Assembly (NCBI GenBank): GCA_015486995.1
Contig: WFQO01000141.1
Location: forward strand, 1-36,644
Length of the DNA stretch: 36,644 nt
From: Nitratifractor sp.
GTDB taxonomy: Bacteria; Campylobacterota; Campylobacteria; Campylobacterales; Sulfurovaceae
Reading direction: 5' to 3'
This document shows, piece after piece, positions 1-8,692 of this stretch. The notes beneath the pieces are model-generated. The model did no database searches. It saw nothing but the letters and a program-made list of their open reading frames with translations, and was not told the origin of the DNA. Numbering within the stretch: position 1 is the first letter of the stretch; every line of letters begins with the position of its first letter. The position numbers and the translations under genes are program-made.

Positions 1-1
1 C

Positions 2-550
<549 letters not shown>

Positions 551-573
551 GAGAGCGGAATTCCGAGGAGAAA

Positions 574-819
574 ATGCCGAGGGGAAGCAGCGGAGAGTGG
601 TTCGTCTTTTCCTTTCGCAGTCTTCTTGCGATCGCGGTCGGTATCGTTCTCTTCGCGTTGTACGTGAAAATTCTTCTTTTCGGCAACAATTCGCTGGAGG
701 TTCTTCGCTCTCTGGAAGCCGAAAAAACGAAGGTACTTCAGGAGCGCAGCGCTCTTCGTGAAGCCAATCAGGCTCTGCAGAAACACTACTTCGAATTGCT
801 GCAGATCACCGGGGGATAA
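574..819 (+). CDS. FtsB/DivIC-like septum-formation protein
   Basis: Small bitopic membrane protein of about 81 residues. It has a short cytoplasmic N-terminus, one TM segment (roughly residues 12-32, SLLAIAVGIVLFALYVKILLF), then a periplasmic heptad-rich coiled coil (LEAEKTKVLQERSALREANQAL). This is the FtsB/DivIC architecture; such proteins join FtsL and FtsQ in the divisome. A similar small coiled-coil gene follows eno in other Campylobacterota (recalled knowledge). I chose ATG 574 because GAGGAG lies just upstream, although the spacing is short. The alternative GTG at 547 overlaps the eno stop as GTGA. Sequence identity to FtsB is weak, so the call rests on topology and context. Confidence 0.7.
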   Translation: MPRGSSGEWFVFSFRSLLAIAVGIVLFALYVKILLFGNNSLEVLRSLEAEKTKVLQERSALREANQALQKHYFELLQITGG

Positions 820-822
820 CCC

Positions 823-1989
823 TCACTTCTTTTCCCGTATCTTTTTCCGATAACGACTGAGGAATTTGATCGCCGTCATGGCGACGATGACTTCGAAGAG
901 ACTTGCCAGGATCAGTGTGTAGTAGGTCAAAATTCCGATCGATCCCGACTCGTAACCGATGGTCGCGACGGCGATGAGCAGGGTCAGAGGCATGGAGAGG
1001 GCGACGGCCATCATCAGGCCGTCGATCCGACTGTAGATTTTCCGCAGATGGTAGGCGGCAAGTATCCGAATACCGATCATGACCGCAGTGATGCTCAACG
1101 CACCGGTGACGACGCCGCGATAGAGCAGAGCTTGCAGATCAAAAGAAGCCCCTACATGGATGAAAAAGAGAGGCACCAAAAAGCCGAAGCCTAGACTGGA
1201 GAGTTTCTCTTCGAGCTGTTTTTCGTGGTGAAAAAAAGCGGAGATGGCTACGCCGGCGATGAAAGTCCCCAGAGCAAGTTCGAGATCCAAGGCCAGCATC
1301 GCTGAAATGAGGATGAAAAAGAGTGCCATCGCCATGCGAACATCCTGATCGGAGCTATCGACGGTGGGCATCAACTTCTTTTTGAGTTCGGGAAACCACC
1401 AAAAGAGCAGATTGAGAAGATGATAGGCCAGATAGATGGTGACGATGAAGAGCAGCAGATAAAAGAGCTTGATCAGAAGCGGGAGTCCGAAGCCGACGGT
1501 GCTGGCGGCGTCGAAAATCGTCAGGGTGGCGATGCTGGCGATCTCTCCCATGACGCCGACGATGATGGCGAGATTGAGCCAGGGTTCTTTCTTTCCGTAG
1601 ATTTTGGCGAGAGACGCGACCAGGCCGATCGAGATCAAGGGGAGGGAAAGAGTGACGATGGGGTTGAAATGCAGTAAAATCCCCGCCGTTACAGCGAGCA
1701 AACCGAGGGTCAGGACAAAGAAGAGAGCCTTACGGATCAAGATTCTGGAACTGTTGAGAATCTGTTTGAGATCCACTTCGAGGCCGGCAAGGAACATCAG
1801 ATAGAGGAACCCCACCTCGGCGATGAGGTCGAAGTATTCGTTTTCCCCGATAAAACCGAAATAGGCAAGTAGAGATCCAAGGACGATTTCGACCGGAGCT
1901 GTCGGAGTCTTGAGGATTTTGGCCAGAAAAGGGGAGAGCCAAATGAGTAGGGAGAGGGTAAGGATCAGTTCGATACCGTTATGATGCAT
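823..1989 (-). CDS. CPA2-family cation:proton antiporter (KefB/NapA-like membrane domain)
   Basis: Integral membrane protein of 388 residues with about 12 hydrophobic segments, typical of the Na+(K+)/H+ exchanger domain. Motifs seen include GFLYLMFLAGLEVDLKQI in an early helix and ALDLELALGTFIAGVAIS, like the family's core region around the ion-binding acidic residues. There is no C-terminal TrkA-N/RCK domain, so it is not a full KefB/KefC channel; the ion is not predictable. The ORF track starts too early. MHHNGIEL at 1989 fits the family N-terminus and overlaps the 3' end of bioB by 11 bp, implying translational coupling. It converges on the FtsB-like gene with only 3 bp between the two stops. 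Confidence 0.85.
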   Translation of the reverse strand: MHHNGIELILTLSLLIWLSPFLAKILKTPTAPVEIVLGSLLAYFGFIGENEYFDLIAEVGFLYLMFLAGLEVDLKQILNSSRILIRKALFFVLTLGLLAVTAGILLHFNPIVTLSLPLISIGLVASLAKIYGKKEPWLNLAIIVGVMGEIASIATLTIFDAASTVGFGLPLLIKLFYLLLFIVTIYLAYHLLNLLFWWFPELKKKLMPTVDSSDQDVRMAMALFFILISAMLALDLELALGTFIAGVAISAFFHHEKQLEEKLSSLGFGFLVPLFFIHVGASFDLQALLYRGVVTGALSITAVMIGIRILAAYHLRKIYSRIDGLMMAVALSMPLTLLIAVATIGYESGSIGILTYYTLILASLFEVIVAMTAIKFLSRYRKKIREKK

Positions 1990-2827
1990 GACAGCTTTCG
2001 GCGACGGTGTAGCCGAGCTCTTCGAGGCGTCGGCGGTCTCGATCGGGTGCTTCACCCTCGGTGGTGAGATAGTTGCCCAGAACGATGGCGTTAGCCCCCG
2101 CATCGAAGAGCTCCTTCTCCCGGCCGGAGAAGAGCGCTTCACGCCCGGCGGCGACCATAAGGATGGAGAGCCGGGGCATCCGTCGGGCGGCGGTGCGGAC
2201 GATTTCCAGAGCTTCGGAGTGCCCGATGGTCCGTTCGGGGATCGGCAGGGCCGGGTTGGGGAGATAGAAGTTCAGAGGAACGGAGTCGGGATGCAGCTCG
2301 GCGAGGCTCTCGAGCAGATCGAGACGATCTTCGGGACGTTCGCCCATGCCGAATATTCCTCCGCTGCAGAGCGAAAGCCCGGCTGATTTGACCGCTTCGC
2401 AGGTGGCGTAGCGCTCCTCCCAGCTGTGGGTCGTACAGATCTGAGGATAGTAGCGCTGTGAGGTTTCGAGATTGTGGTTGTAGCTTTGGATTCCGTGGAC
2501 TTTGAGATAACGCAGTTGCTCCACGGTTGCCGTACCGTTGCAGGCGATGAGCCGAAGGTCGGGAATCTCCTCAGTGAGTCGCTGTGCCGTCCGGGCGATG
2601 TACTCCGTCTTGACGTCATCGAGTCCCCGGCCCGCGGTGACGAGGCAGTAACCCAGAGCCCCCTGGGAGCGTGCTCGTCTGGCTTCGGCGAGAACCGTTT
2701 CGGGATCCTTGAAGTTGTAGCGCTCGATTCGGGCTCGATAACGGGCACTCTGGGTACAGAACTTGCAATCCTCCGGACAACTTCCGCTCAGTACATTGTT
2801 GATGGCGCAGAGAAAAATCGTCCGCAT
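1979..2827 (-). CDS. bioB: Biotin synthase (radical SAM)
   Basis: Converts dethiobiotin to biotin using a [4Fe-4S] radical-SAM cluster and a second sacrificial Fe-S cluster. The radical-SAM signature is CPEDCKFC near residue 17. Later family motifs are YNHNLET, CSGGIFGMGE and PLNFYLPNP. At 282 residues it is the short form seen in Campylobacterota, beginning MRTIFLCAINNVLSGSC. The start has a strong purine-rich RBS (GGGAGGGG on the minus strand) and a TATAAT about 30 bp upstream. The downstream antiporter gene overlaps its end. No other biotin genes are in the window. Confidence 0.95.
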   Translation of the reverse strand: MRTIFLCAINNVLSGSCPEDCKFCTQSARYRARIERYNFKDPETVLAEARRARSQGALGYCLVTAGRGLDDVKTEYIARTAQRLTEEIPDLRLIACNGTATVEQLRYLKVHGIQSYNHNLETSQRYYPQICTTHSWEERYATCEAVKSAGLSLCSGGIFGMGERPEDRLDLLESLAELHPDSVPLNFYLPNPALPIPERTIGHSEALEIVRTAARRMPRLSILMVAAGREALFSGREKELFDAGANAIVLGNYLTTEGEAPDRDRRRLEELGYTVAESCHAS

Positions 2828-2856
2828 TCCCCTCCCTTCTGTTTTTTTGATACGTC

Positions 2857-2862
2857 ATTATA
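2857..2862 (-). promoter_or_regulatory. Putative -10 element of the bioB operon
   Basis: A perfect TATAAT on the minus strand about 30 bp before the bioB ATG, giving a leader of roughly 20 nt. No good -35 hexamer is visible, which is usual for housekeeping promoters in Campylobacterota. Confidence 0.5.
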
Positions 2863-2912
2863 CCCGGGAATCCGAAGGTGGCCCCCTAAGTGGGAAGGAA
2901 CGGGAATTTCGT

Positions 2913-2918
2913 GATAAT
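2913..2918 (+). promoter_or_regulatory. Putative -10 element for the two-gene sensor operon
   Basis: TGATAAT (hexamer GATAAT) lies about 37 bp before the GTG start of the first gene, divergent from the bioB promoter. No convincing -35 is present. Confidence 0.4.
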
Positions 2919-2954
2919 ATTGGTATCGGAATTGGTCTCAGAAGGAGGAGTGAG

Positions 2955-3464
2955 GTGTTGAAAGCGCTTGGAGTGTGGGTGATGATCGGTCTGGTCTGCC
3001 TGCAGGGGGGAGTGATTGTTCTTCTGGATACGTTTGCCGATAGAGAAGCGGCACAATCCGAAAAAAACAGGGCGGAAACTTATCTGAAAAAAATTTCTCC
3101 CCGGACGGCAGAGGATCTTCTTTTGCGGCGTCAAGGTAGTGAGTGGATTCTTATGGTGAAACCGGCGACCGACGATATGAAATCTTTGGAAGGGGCGCTT
3201 TTGCCGTTGGCGCGCCGTTATCCGAAACTGCTGGTGATGCCTTCAGAGGGGGAGCCTCTTGCAAAAAGCGGAAAGAAAGTGCAAAGAGAGATCCCTTTCG
3301 TTGTTTCACGCAAGGCACTCATCGCGGGAATCGCAGGAGCGGTCCTCCTTGTACTGGCCTGGTTCGCCATGAGGATTCGCCGTCTCGGAAATATACGGAA
3401 TACGGCAGGAAAAATGGAGAAGCGTTTCGAAGAGATCAGGAGGAGACTGAATGAACAATCGTGA
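2955..3464 (+). CDS. Two-TM membrane protein of unknown function, partner of the downstream sensor-like protein
   Basis: I do not recognise a family. From GTG 2955 (AAGGAGGAG just upstream; TTG 2958 is the alternative) it gives 169 residues. There is a TM segment at about residues 5-27, a roughly 85-residue periplasmic region, a second TM segment (about 118-136, ALIAGIAGAVLLVLAWFAM), and a basic cytoplasmic tail ending in a short helix (MEKRFEEIRRRL). The periplasmic part has a stretch (WILMVKPATDDMKSLEGALLPLARRYPKLLVM) resembling a small alpha/beta fold. The next gene starts 14 bp before this stop, so the two are probably made together. The topology matches the N-terminal part of the downstream protein, which suggests a complex or an old duplication. 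Confidence 0.7.
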   Translation: MLKALGVWVMIGLVCLQGGVIVLLDTFADREAAQSEKNRAETYLKKISPRTAEDLLLRRQGSEWILMVKPATDDMKSLEGALLPLARRYPKLLVMPSEGEPLAKSGKKVQREIPFVVSRKALIAGIAGAVLLVLAWFAMRIRRLGNIRNTAGKMEKRFEEIRRRLNEQS

Positions 3465-5940
3465 TTGGAAAAGAGTTTTTCGCCGGGTATTTCCTCTGGC
3501 GGCGGGAGTGGTTCTGACGGTAACGATCGGAAGAGCGGAGACGATTTTCTTGCTGAAGTCTTCCGCCTCCGTTCAGCCGCTGAAAAGTGAGGAGATAGCG
3601 TTGAAGCGTAAGATCGGAGGGGACGAACATCTTGCCGATCTTGCGAAACGACTCGGCTTTTCCCTGAGGATTCGTCAGGTGGGAAAGGAGTATTATCTGG
3701 TGGGCGGTCCGGTCGCCGACAGTTTCGAGGCGGCACTGTTTGCCTGGAAACTGCGTGCTCTCTCACCCGGAGCGATCGCCCTGACGCTTCCGACTCCTCC
3801 TTCGCATGTCACTCTCCCCTCTTCTACCGTGGCCGTTTCACCGGATGAAGAGCTTCCCCGGCTCTGGATCGCTCTTTTCGCTTTGGCTTTGATCGGAGTG
3901 TTGGGGCTTTATGTCTCATCCCAACAGCTACGAAAAATCCAGGAGCGTTTCGAGGGGATGAAGAGGAGCCAGGAAGAGATAGAGAAGCAACTCAGCGGTT
4001 TCCTGACGACCGTGAGTGAAGAGATCTACAGTATGAGCAAGGAGGCGAATACCCAACTGGGGAAACTGGTTCGGAAAAGGAAAAGTGAATCGCTGGATGA
4101 AAACCTCAAACAGGTGATGCAGATCGAAAACAAAATTCTCGACAATTCGATGCATCTTCTCAATTTTCTGCGCCTAAAAGCCCATAAAATTGCATTGCGC
4201 GAAGAGCCTTTCGATCTGAATACGATGCTGGGAGACGTCCTGACAGCGCTACATGAGAGGATCGCTCCGAGTGACAAAGAACTGATCTTCGATCTCGAGC
4301 GGGATCTCCCACGCAAGGTCATGGGAGATTTCACCCACAGTGTCGAAATACTGAGCAATTTACTGGAAGAGGCACTTGTGAGTACCCGGGGTGAGGATGT
4401 CCAGCTTTCTCTTTCGGCGTTTCGTCCCTATACGGAACAGGGAGAGTTGCGTTTTCGGATCACGTATCTGGCGGCGGATGACGCATTCGATCCCGAGACT
4501 TTCTTTGTACCTCAACGCGACGAGGAGACGGGAGAGTATCGTAATATGGGGCTTTATGTGGCCAAAGAGTTGAGCGATCTGATGGGCGGGACTCTTCGGG
4601 CAGGATCGGCGGCTGGAGGTCATCTGCGACTTCTTGATCTGATGCTTCCGCTCGCTTCGGCGGAAAAGGAGGGAGAACAGCGACGCTATCGTCTACCTGA
4701 ACGGGAGTTGACCCGCAAAGAGATCCTCATCGTCACCCACAACGAGATCGCGTCGGAAGCGTTGCGTAAACTTTTCGCCTATTACCGACATAGGGTGACG
4801 CTCATGAATCTTGTGCATTTTGAGTCGAAGCGCCCCTCCCTGGAGCGTTTCGATCTCGTCGTTCTTGATGAGACGCTCATCGACAATCTCTTCGTGGAGT
4901 ATGTGCGTTCGATTCAAAGAGAGAGCGATGTCCGTATTGTGGCCTTGCACAACCTTTTTCAACCGCCGCGTCTTCTTCCCGAAGATGTCGTCAGTGCCAT
5001 GCTCAGAAAACCGGCCACACTTCTGGATGTCTACAACCTCATTGTAGATCTTTACGCTCCTCGAAAACCGGTTGAGAGCGAAGAGACGAGAGGGGAAGAG
5101 GAAGCGGATCGGAGCCGAACCTTCCATGCGGATTTCCCGGCCAAAAAGGAGGTGACCCTGAAAGATTTTCGGCATTTTGCCGGAACCCGCCTGCTTATCG
5201 TCGAAGACAATCCTCTCAATCTCAAGATGATTTTGAAAGTACTGGAAGATTCGGGCATCAGGATCGAAACGGCGGAAAACGGATTGAAAGCGGTAGAGAG
5301 TATCGAACGGCACTCTGCGGGAAGTTTCGATCTGGTTTTGATGGACATCAATATGCCGGTCATGGACGGATATCAGGCGACCCGTCTCATTCGGCAATCA
5401 CGTTCGGGGGTAGAGCTGCCGATCGTCGCACTTTCAGCCCTCAACCTGGAAAATGAAATTCAGCGAATGCGCGACGCGGGAATGGACGGGTATTTGCCCA
5501 AACCTATCGACCTGGGCAAACTCTACACGGCCTTTGCGACCTATCTCGAAGCCAAAAAAGTTCCCATTATACGAGAGGAGAAGACGAGCCGTGCTCCCGT
5601 CGAATATCGTACGATCGATTACAAAAAAGCGTTACAGTACTGTAGCGGTAACGCGACGCTTCTCGAAGAGATTCTGGAGAGTTTCGTCGATGCCTACGGC
5701 GAGAGTGATCGGAATCTGAGTCGTCTGCTTCAACGGAAGGAATACGAAGAGATGCGCAAGGTTTTGCTCGATCTTCTCGGAATCAGCGGCACCATTGCCG
5801 CAGAGGATCTTCACAAGCGAGTCAAAGCCTTCTATCGAGACATTCTCCTGCACCGTTTCGACGATCTCCCCCAGCGTCTGAAGGAGTACTCTTCGGCGCT
5901 GAAAGTACTCTGCGAAGAGATCAGGCAGAAGCGTTCCTAG
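3451..5940 (+). CDS. Hybrid sensor-like protein: degenerate histidine kinase, two receivers and a histidine-less HPt-like domain
   Basis: 829-residue membrane protein. Order seen: N-terminal hydrophobic segment (about 11-28), periplasmic alpha/beta region, second TM (about 136-155), coiled coil, HisKA-like region, HATPase-like region (about 245-410), receiver 1 (about 425-535), receiver 2 (about 580-705) and a C-terminal HPt-like helical domain (about 725-825). The usual SHEIRTP H-box reads SEEIYSM, so the phospho-His is Glu190. The DxGxG ATP-lid motif is absent, and the N-box reads SNLLEEAL. Receiver 1 keeps LVVLDE but lacks the acidic pair. Receiver 2 is canonical: VEDN, MDINMPVMDG with Asp632, SAL and KPID. 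The HPt region keeps GISGTIAAEDL, but its His position is Leu773. It looks like a pseudokinase scaffold whose one intact receiver would need phosphate from another kinase. The start has a good AGGAGG RBS inside the upstream gene; the end overlaps the convergent phosphoesterase by 20 bp. Confidence 0.88.
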   Translation: MNNRDWKRVFRRVFPLAAGVVLTVTIGRAETIFLLKSSASVQPLKSEEIALKRKIGGDEHLADLAKRLGFSLRIRQVGKEYYLVGGPVADSFEAALFAWKLRALSPGAIALTLPTPPSHVTLPSSTVAVSPDEELPRLWIALFALALIGVLGLYVSSQQLRKIQERFEGMKRSQEEIEKQLSGFLTTVSEEIYSMSKEANTQLGKLVRKRKSESLDENLKQVMQIENKILDNSMHLLNFLRLKAHKIALREEPFDLNTMLGDVLTALHERIAPSDKELIFDLERDLPRKVMGDFTHSVEILSNLLEEALVSTRGEDVQLSLSAFRPYTEQGELRFRITYLAADDAFDPETFFVPQRDEETGEYRNMGLYVAKELSDLMGGTLRAGSAAGGHLRLLDLMLPLASAEKEGEQRRYRLPERELTRKEILIVTHNEIASEALRKLFAYYRHRVTLMNLVHFESKRPSLERFDLVVLDETLIDNLFVEYVRSIQRESDVRIVALHNLFQPPRLLPEDVVSAMLRKPATLLDVYNLIVDLYAPRKPVESEETRGEEEADRSRTFHADFPAKKEVTLKDFRHFAGTRLLIVEDNPLNLKMILKVLEDSGIRIETAENGLKAVESIERHSAGSFDLVLMDINMPVMDGYQATRLIRQSRSGVELPIVALSALNLENEIQRMRDAGMDGYLPKPIDLGKLYTAFATYLEAKKVPIIREEKTSRAPVEYRTIDYKKALQYCSGNATLLEEILESFVDAYGESDRNLSRLLQRKEYEEMRKVLLDLLGISGTIAAEDLHKRVKAFYRDILLHRFDDLPQRLKEYSSALKVLCEEIRQKRS

Positions 5941-6457
5941 AGGGAGGGAAAAGAAAATTCTCTTTTTCCCATTGCCCGCTCGAGAGAGCACGAGAGAAGT
6001 GGGTAACTTTCCACTCTTTGTCATTATGTTCGAGCAGGGCGCATTCGCTTCGGTTCCCCTCCCGAGCGCAAATCTCCCCGGGGTTGAGGTAGAGGCTTGA
6101 TCCTTTGAGCTCACAGGCGAAACGATGAGTGTGTCCGTAGACGATGAGATCGGTGTCGGGGGTGAGGTAGTAGGGTAGGTGCATCAATTTGATCGTCAGT
6201 GCATCGATTTTCAGATACCAAGGTTCTTTCTTGATGCGATACCGGGAAGCGAGGGGAAGCAGAGATCGGTCGTTATTGCCGAAGACTGCGGCGTAGGGAA
6301 GCCCTGTTGCTTCCAGTTGCCGCAGATTCTCTTCGACGCAGAAATCGCCCGCGTGAAGCAGAGTGCGGGCTCCCTCCTCCAGAAGTTTTTCCAGGGCACT
6401 TTTTTGCAGATCGCTGCGACGGTGGGGATCGGAGAGGATGCCGATTTTCAGACTCAT
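5921..6457 (-). CDS. YfcE/MJ0936-type metallophosphoesterase
   Basis: Cytosolic calcineurin-like phosphoesterase of 178 residues, close to the usual size for the YfcE/Vps29 group. Metal-binding motifs appear in order: SDPHRR (usually SDTHG), HAGDF, FGNND, and the pair YGHTHRF with LNPGE. The first motif has Pro in place of Thr and lacks the usual glycine, a mild deviation. The C-terminal tail (about residues 150-178) is polar and overlaps the end of the convergent sensor gene. It follows the GlcD-type oxidase gene by 18 bp and is probably the last gene of that operon. The substrate cannot be told from sequence. Confidence 0.88.
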   Translation of the reverse strand: MSLKIGILSDPHRRSDLQKSALEKLLEEGARTLLHAGDFCVEENLRQLEATGLPYAAVFGNNDRSLLPLASRYRIKKEPWYLKIDALTIKLMHLPYYLTPDTDLIVYGHTHRFACELKGSSLYLNPGEICAREGNRSECALLEHNDKEWKVTHFSRALSSGQWEKENFLFPPSRNASA

Positions 6458-6475
6458 TTGCAGACAGCTTTGTCC

Positions 6476-7858
6476 CTACAATCCCATTTTTCCCGGATTG
6501 AGAATACCGTTGGGATCGAAAGCGTGTTTGAGGCGGCGGAAGAGTTCCATCTCCGCCGGCGTGAAGGCGAGGGTCATGAATTCGGCTTTGCTCAGGCCGA
6601 TGCCGTGTTCACCGCTGAGAGTCCCGCCCATCTCTACCACTAGTTCAAAGATTTCCCGAATTGCCCGGTGGCCCTTTTCCAGCTCTTCAGGGTCGCTGCC
6701 GTCGACCATGACATTGACGTGGATATTCCCGTCGCCGGCATGACCGAAGCAGGGGACGACCAATCCGTACTTCTCCCCGATCGCGTAGATCCGTTCGAGA
6801 GCTTCGGGGAGCAGGCTACGCGGGACGGAGATATCTTCGTTAAGTTTTTTGCTTCCGTACATCGTAATGGAGGGCGAGGCGCCTCGGCGCCCTTTCCAGA
6901 TCCGTTCGCGCTCCTCGGTGCTCTCGGCGACGCGGAACTCCTGGGCACCGTTCTCCTTGAAGGAGTGTTCCAGGACTTCGAGCTGGAAGTCGAGCTCTTC
7001 GGGGACGTTACCGTCCACGTCACCGATAAGCAGAGCACCGGCCTCCTCGGGGAGCTCGATTCCCAACTTTTCTTTGACGGCTCGTACGACCAGCGCATCG
7101 AGAAACTCCATCGCCACGGGGTTGGCTCCCTCGGCCAGGGATTTGAAAACCGCGTTCATCGCCGCTTTGACATCGGGAAAGATTCCCATATAGGATTTGA
7201 CGTAGCGAGGTTTGGGGATCAGCTTGAGGGTCAGTTCCGTCAAAACCGCGAGGGTGCCTTCGCTGGCGGTGAGGATCCCGGCGATGTTGTATCCCGCCAC
7301 ATCTTTGATGGTTCGTTTGCCGGCACGGATCACGTCGCCGTTGGGCAGGACCGCCCGTAGCGCCATTACGTAATCTTTGGTCAATCCGTACTTGGCCGCC
7401 CGCATTCCTCCGGCATTTTCGCTGACGTTACCGCCGAGGGTGGAGTACTCTTCGCTGGCGGGATCGGGAGGGTAGAAGAGTCCCATCGCTTCCACGTGGC
7501 GTTGGAGATCCTTGTTGATGACGCCGGGTTGGACGATGGCGAGCATGTTTTCCCGGTCGATTTCGAGGATTTTGTTCATGTGTTTTTCGAAGCCCAAAAC
7601 AATGCCGCCGCTGGCGGGAAGCGCTCCGCCGGTGAAACCGCTGCCGGCACCCCGGGGAACGATGGGGATTCGGTGGTGATTGCAGTAGGTCAGGATCCGA
7701 CTCACATCCTCTTCGTCGCGGGGGAAGACGACGGCATCGGGTTCGTAATGGGTTCGGGTGGCGTCGTAGCTGTAAGCCCGTCGGTGGGCTTGGTCGCTTC
7801 GGACGTTCTCGTCGCCCACGAGCTCACGCAGGCCTGCAAGCAGCTGATCGTCGATCAT
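6476..7858 (-). CDS. FAD-linked oxidase, GlcD-type (glycolate/D-lactate dehydrogenase family)
   Basis: 460-residue flavoprotein of the VAO/PCMH family that oxidises 2-hydroxy acids such as glycolate or D-lactate. The FAD-binding loop is PRGAGSGFTGGALP (about residue 70), followed by the second FAD segment GGNVSENAGGMRAAKYG. The C-terminal oxidase domain carries the metal/substrate motifs GHAGDGNIHVN and SGEHGIG, and ends with the typical FDPNGILNPGKM. The protein has GlcD length and no Fe-S domain; no GlcE or GlcF is nearby, so the partner for electron transfer is outside the window. The ATG overlaps the stop of the PgbA-like gene (ATGA), so the two are translationally coupled. Confidence 0.93.
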   Translation of the reverse strand: MIDDQLLAGLRELVGDENVRSDQAHRRAYSYDATRTHYEPDAVVFPRDEEDVSRILTYCNHHRIPIVPRGAGSGFTGGALPASGGIVLGFEKHMNKILEIDRENMLAIVQPGVINKDLQRHVEAMGLFYPPDPASEEYSTLGGNVSENAGGMRAAKYGLTKDYVMALRAVLPNGDVIRAGKRTIKDVAGYNIAGILTASEGTLAVLTELTLKLIPKPRYVKSYMGIFPDVKAAMNAVFKSLAEGANPVAMEFLDALVVRAVKEKLGIELPEEAGALLIGDVDGNVPEELDFQLEVLEHSFKENGAQEFRVAESTEERERIWKGRRGASPSITMYGSKKLNEDISVPRSLLPEALERIYAIGEKYGLVVPCFGHAGDGNIHVNVMVDGSDPEELEKGHRAIREIFELVVEMGGTLSGEHGIGLSKAEFMTLAFTPAEMELFRRLKHAFDPNGILNPGKMGL

Positions 7859-8544
7859 TTGATCCTCCCGACACTCTGATAATAGTCTCCCTCGCTCTTG
7901 CCGCCCAAGAATCCGCCTCGAACGCCGCTGAAACGGGTATAGAAAGGATAGCGGGCTTCACTGCCCCGGGGATGGAAGGGGCGGCTGGCTACGATACGGG
8001 AGCTGATAGGATCGAAGAGAATCGCCCGATCCTTCTGGACAATGTAGACGAGACCGACCTGGGCTTCCCGGGCGAAGCCGGCCAGATTGGAGGCGTCGGG
8101 TGCGCTATCGCCTTTTCGGGAAAGGTAGGCGGCGTAGAGATCGGGATGGATGAAGAAGCGGCCTCCGCTTTGAGTGATCGCCCGGTAGGTTTCGGCGTTG
8201 GGTGCCAGGACCAGGACATTATTATAGAGGTATCCACCGATCACTTTGTCCCCGGGACGTGCGACCTGTTTGGGGGTGGGAAGCCCCTTGTGGTCGAGAA
8301 GGTCCCCTTTGCGTACCGTCGCCTCTTTGGGAGCTGTCTGCACCAGAATTCCGGTGATCGCCTGTAAGCCCTTGCCGAAATCGTGCAGGACGATTCCGCT
8401 CATACCGTTAACGGGCAGGGCTGTGGAGAGGGTGACCCGATCTCCGTGGACGGCGCTGACGCTGCTGTGGACGGTAGGGGGATAGAATCCCGCCCACACG
8501 CTCATCAGACACAGGGTCAAAATCATTACAAATCTTTTTATCAC
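7855..8544 (-). CDS. PgbA-like exported protein (plasminogen-binding protein N-terminal domain type)
   Basis: 229-residue protein with a signal peptide (MIKRFVMILTLCLMSVWAGF). The mature N-terminus (SVSAVHGDRVTLSTALPVNGMSGIVLHDFGKG) resembles the PgbA N-terminal domain of Helicobacter and Campylobacter relatives. It lacks the long coiled, Lys-rich C-terminal part of Helicobacter PgbA. Plasminogen binding is therefore unlikely to be the real role in what looks like a free-living relative; the cell-surface function is unknown. The start has an AAGGAAG RBS and a TATAAT about 50 bp upstream. The stop overlaps the oxidase start as ATGA. Confidence 0.75.
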   Translation of the reverse strand: MIKRFVMILTLCLMSVWAGFYPPTVHSSVSAVHGDRVTLSTALPVNGMSGIVLHDFGKGLQAITGILVQTAPKEATVRKGDLLDHKGLPTPKQVARPGDKVIGGYLYNNVLVLAPNAETYRAITQSGGRFFIHPDLYAAYLSRKGDSAPDASNLAGFAREAQVGLVYIVQKDRAILFDPISSRIVASRPFHPRGSEARYPFYTRFSGVRGGFLGGKSEGDYYQSVGRIK

Positions 8545-8592
8545 GTTTCTTCCTTTAGCTCAGACTGATGACGTATTTCTCTTTGAAAGACG

Positions 8593-8598
8593 ATTATA
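8593..8598 (-). promoter_or_regulatory. Putative -10 element of the pgbA-like / glcD-type operon
   Basis: A perfect TATAAT on the minus strand, about 50 bp before the PgbA-like ATG. It has no clear -35. Confidence 0.5.
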
Positions 8599-8649
8599 CT
8601 TTCTCTATTTTAAAAGACCGATGAGGGGGAGAGTAAACGGCTCCTTGGT

Positions 8650-8655
8650 TATAAT
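8650..8655 (+). promoter_or_regulatory. Putative -10 element of the M23 peptidase operon
   Basis: TATAAT in the context GGTTATAATTCCCGCC, about 38 bp before the chosen GTG start, back to back with the minus-strand promoter. The ATG at 8621 in the ORF track lies upstream of this -10 and is unlikely to be used. Confidence 0.5.
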
Positions 8656-8692
8656 TCCCGCCAAAAAAGCGCAATGGGCCAGGGAGAGAACG

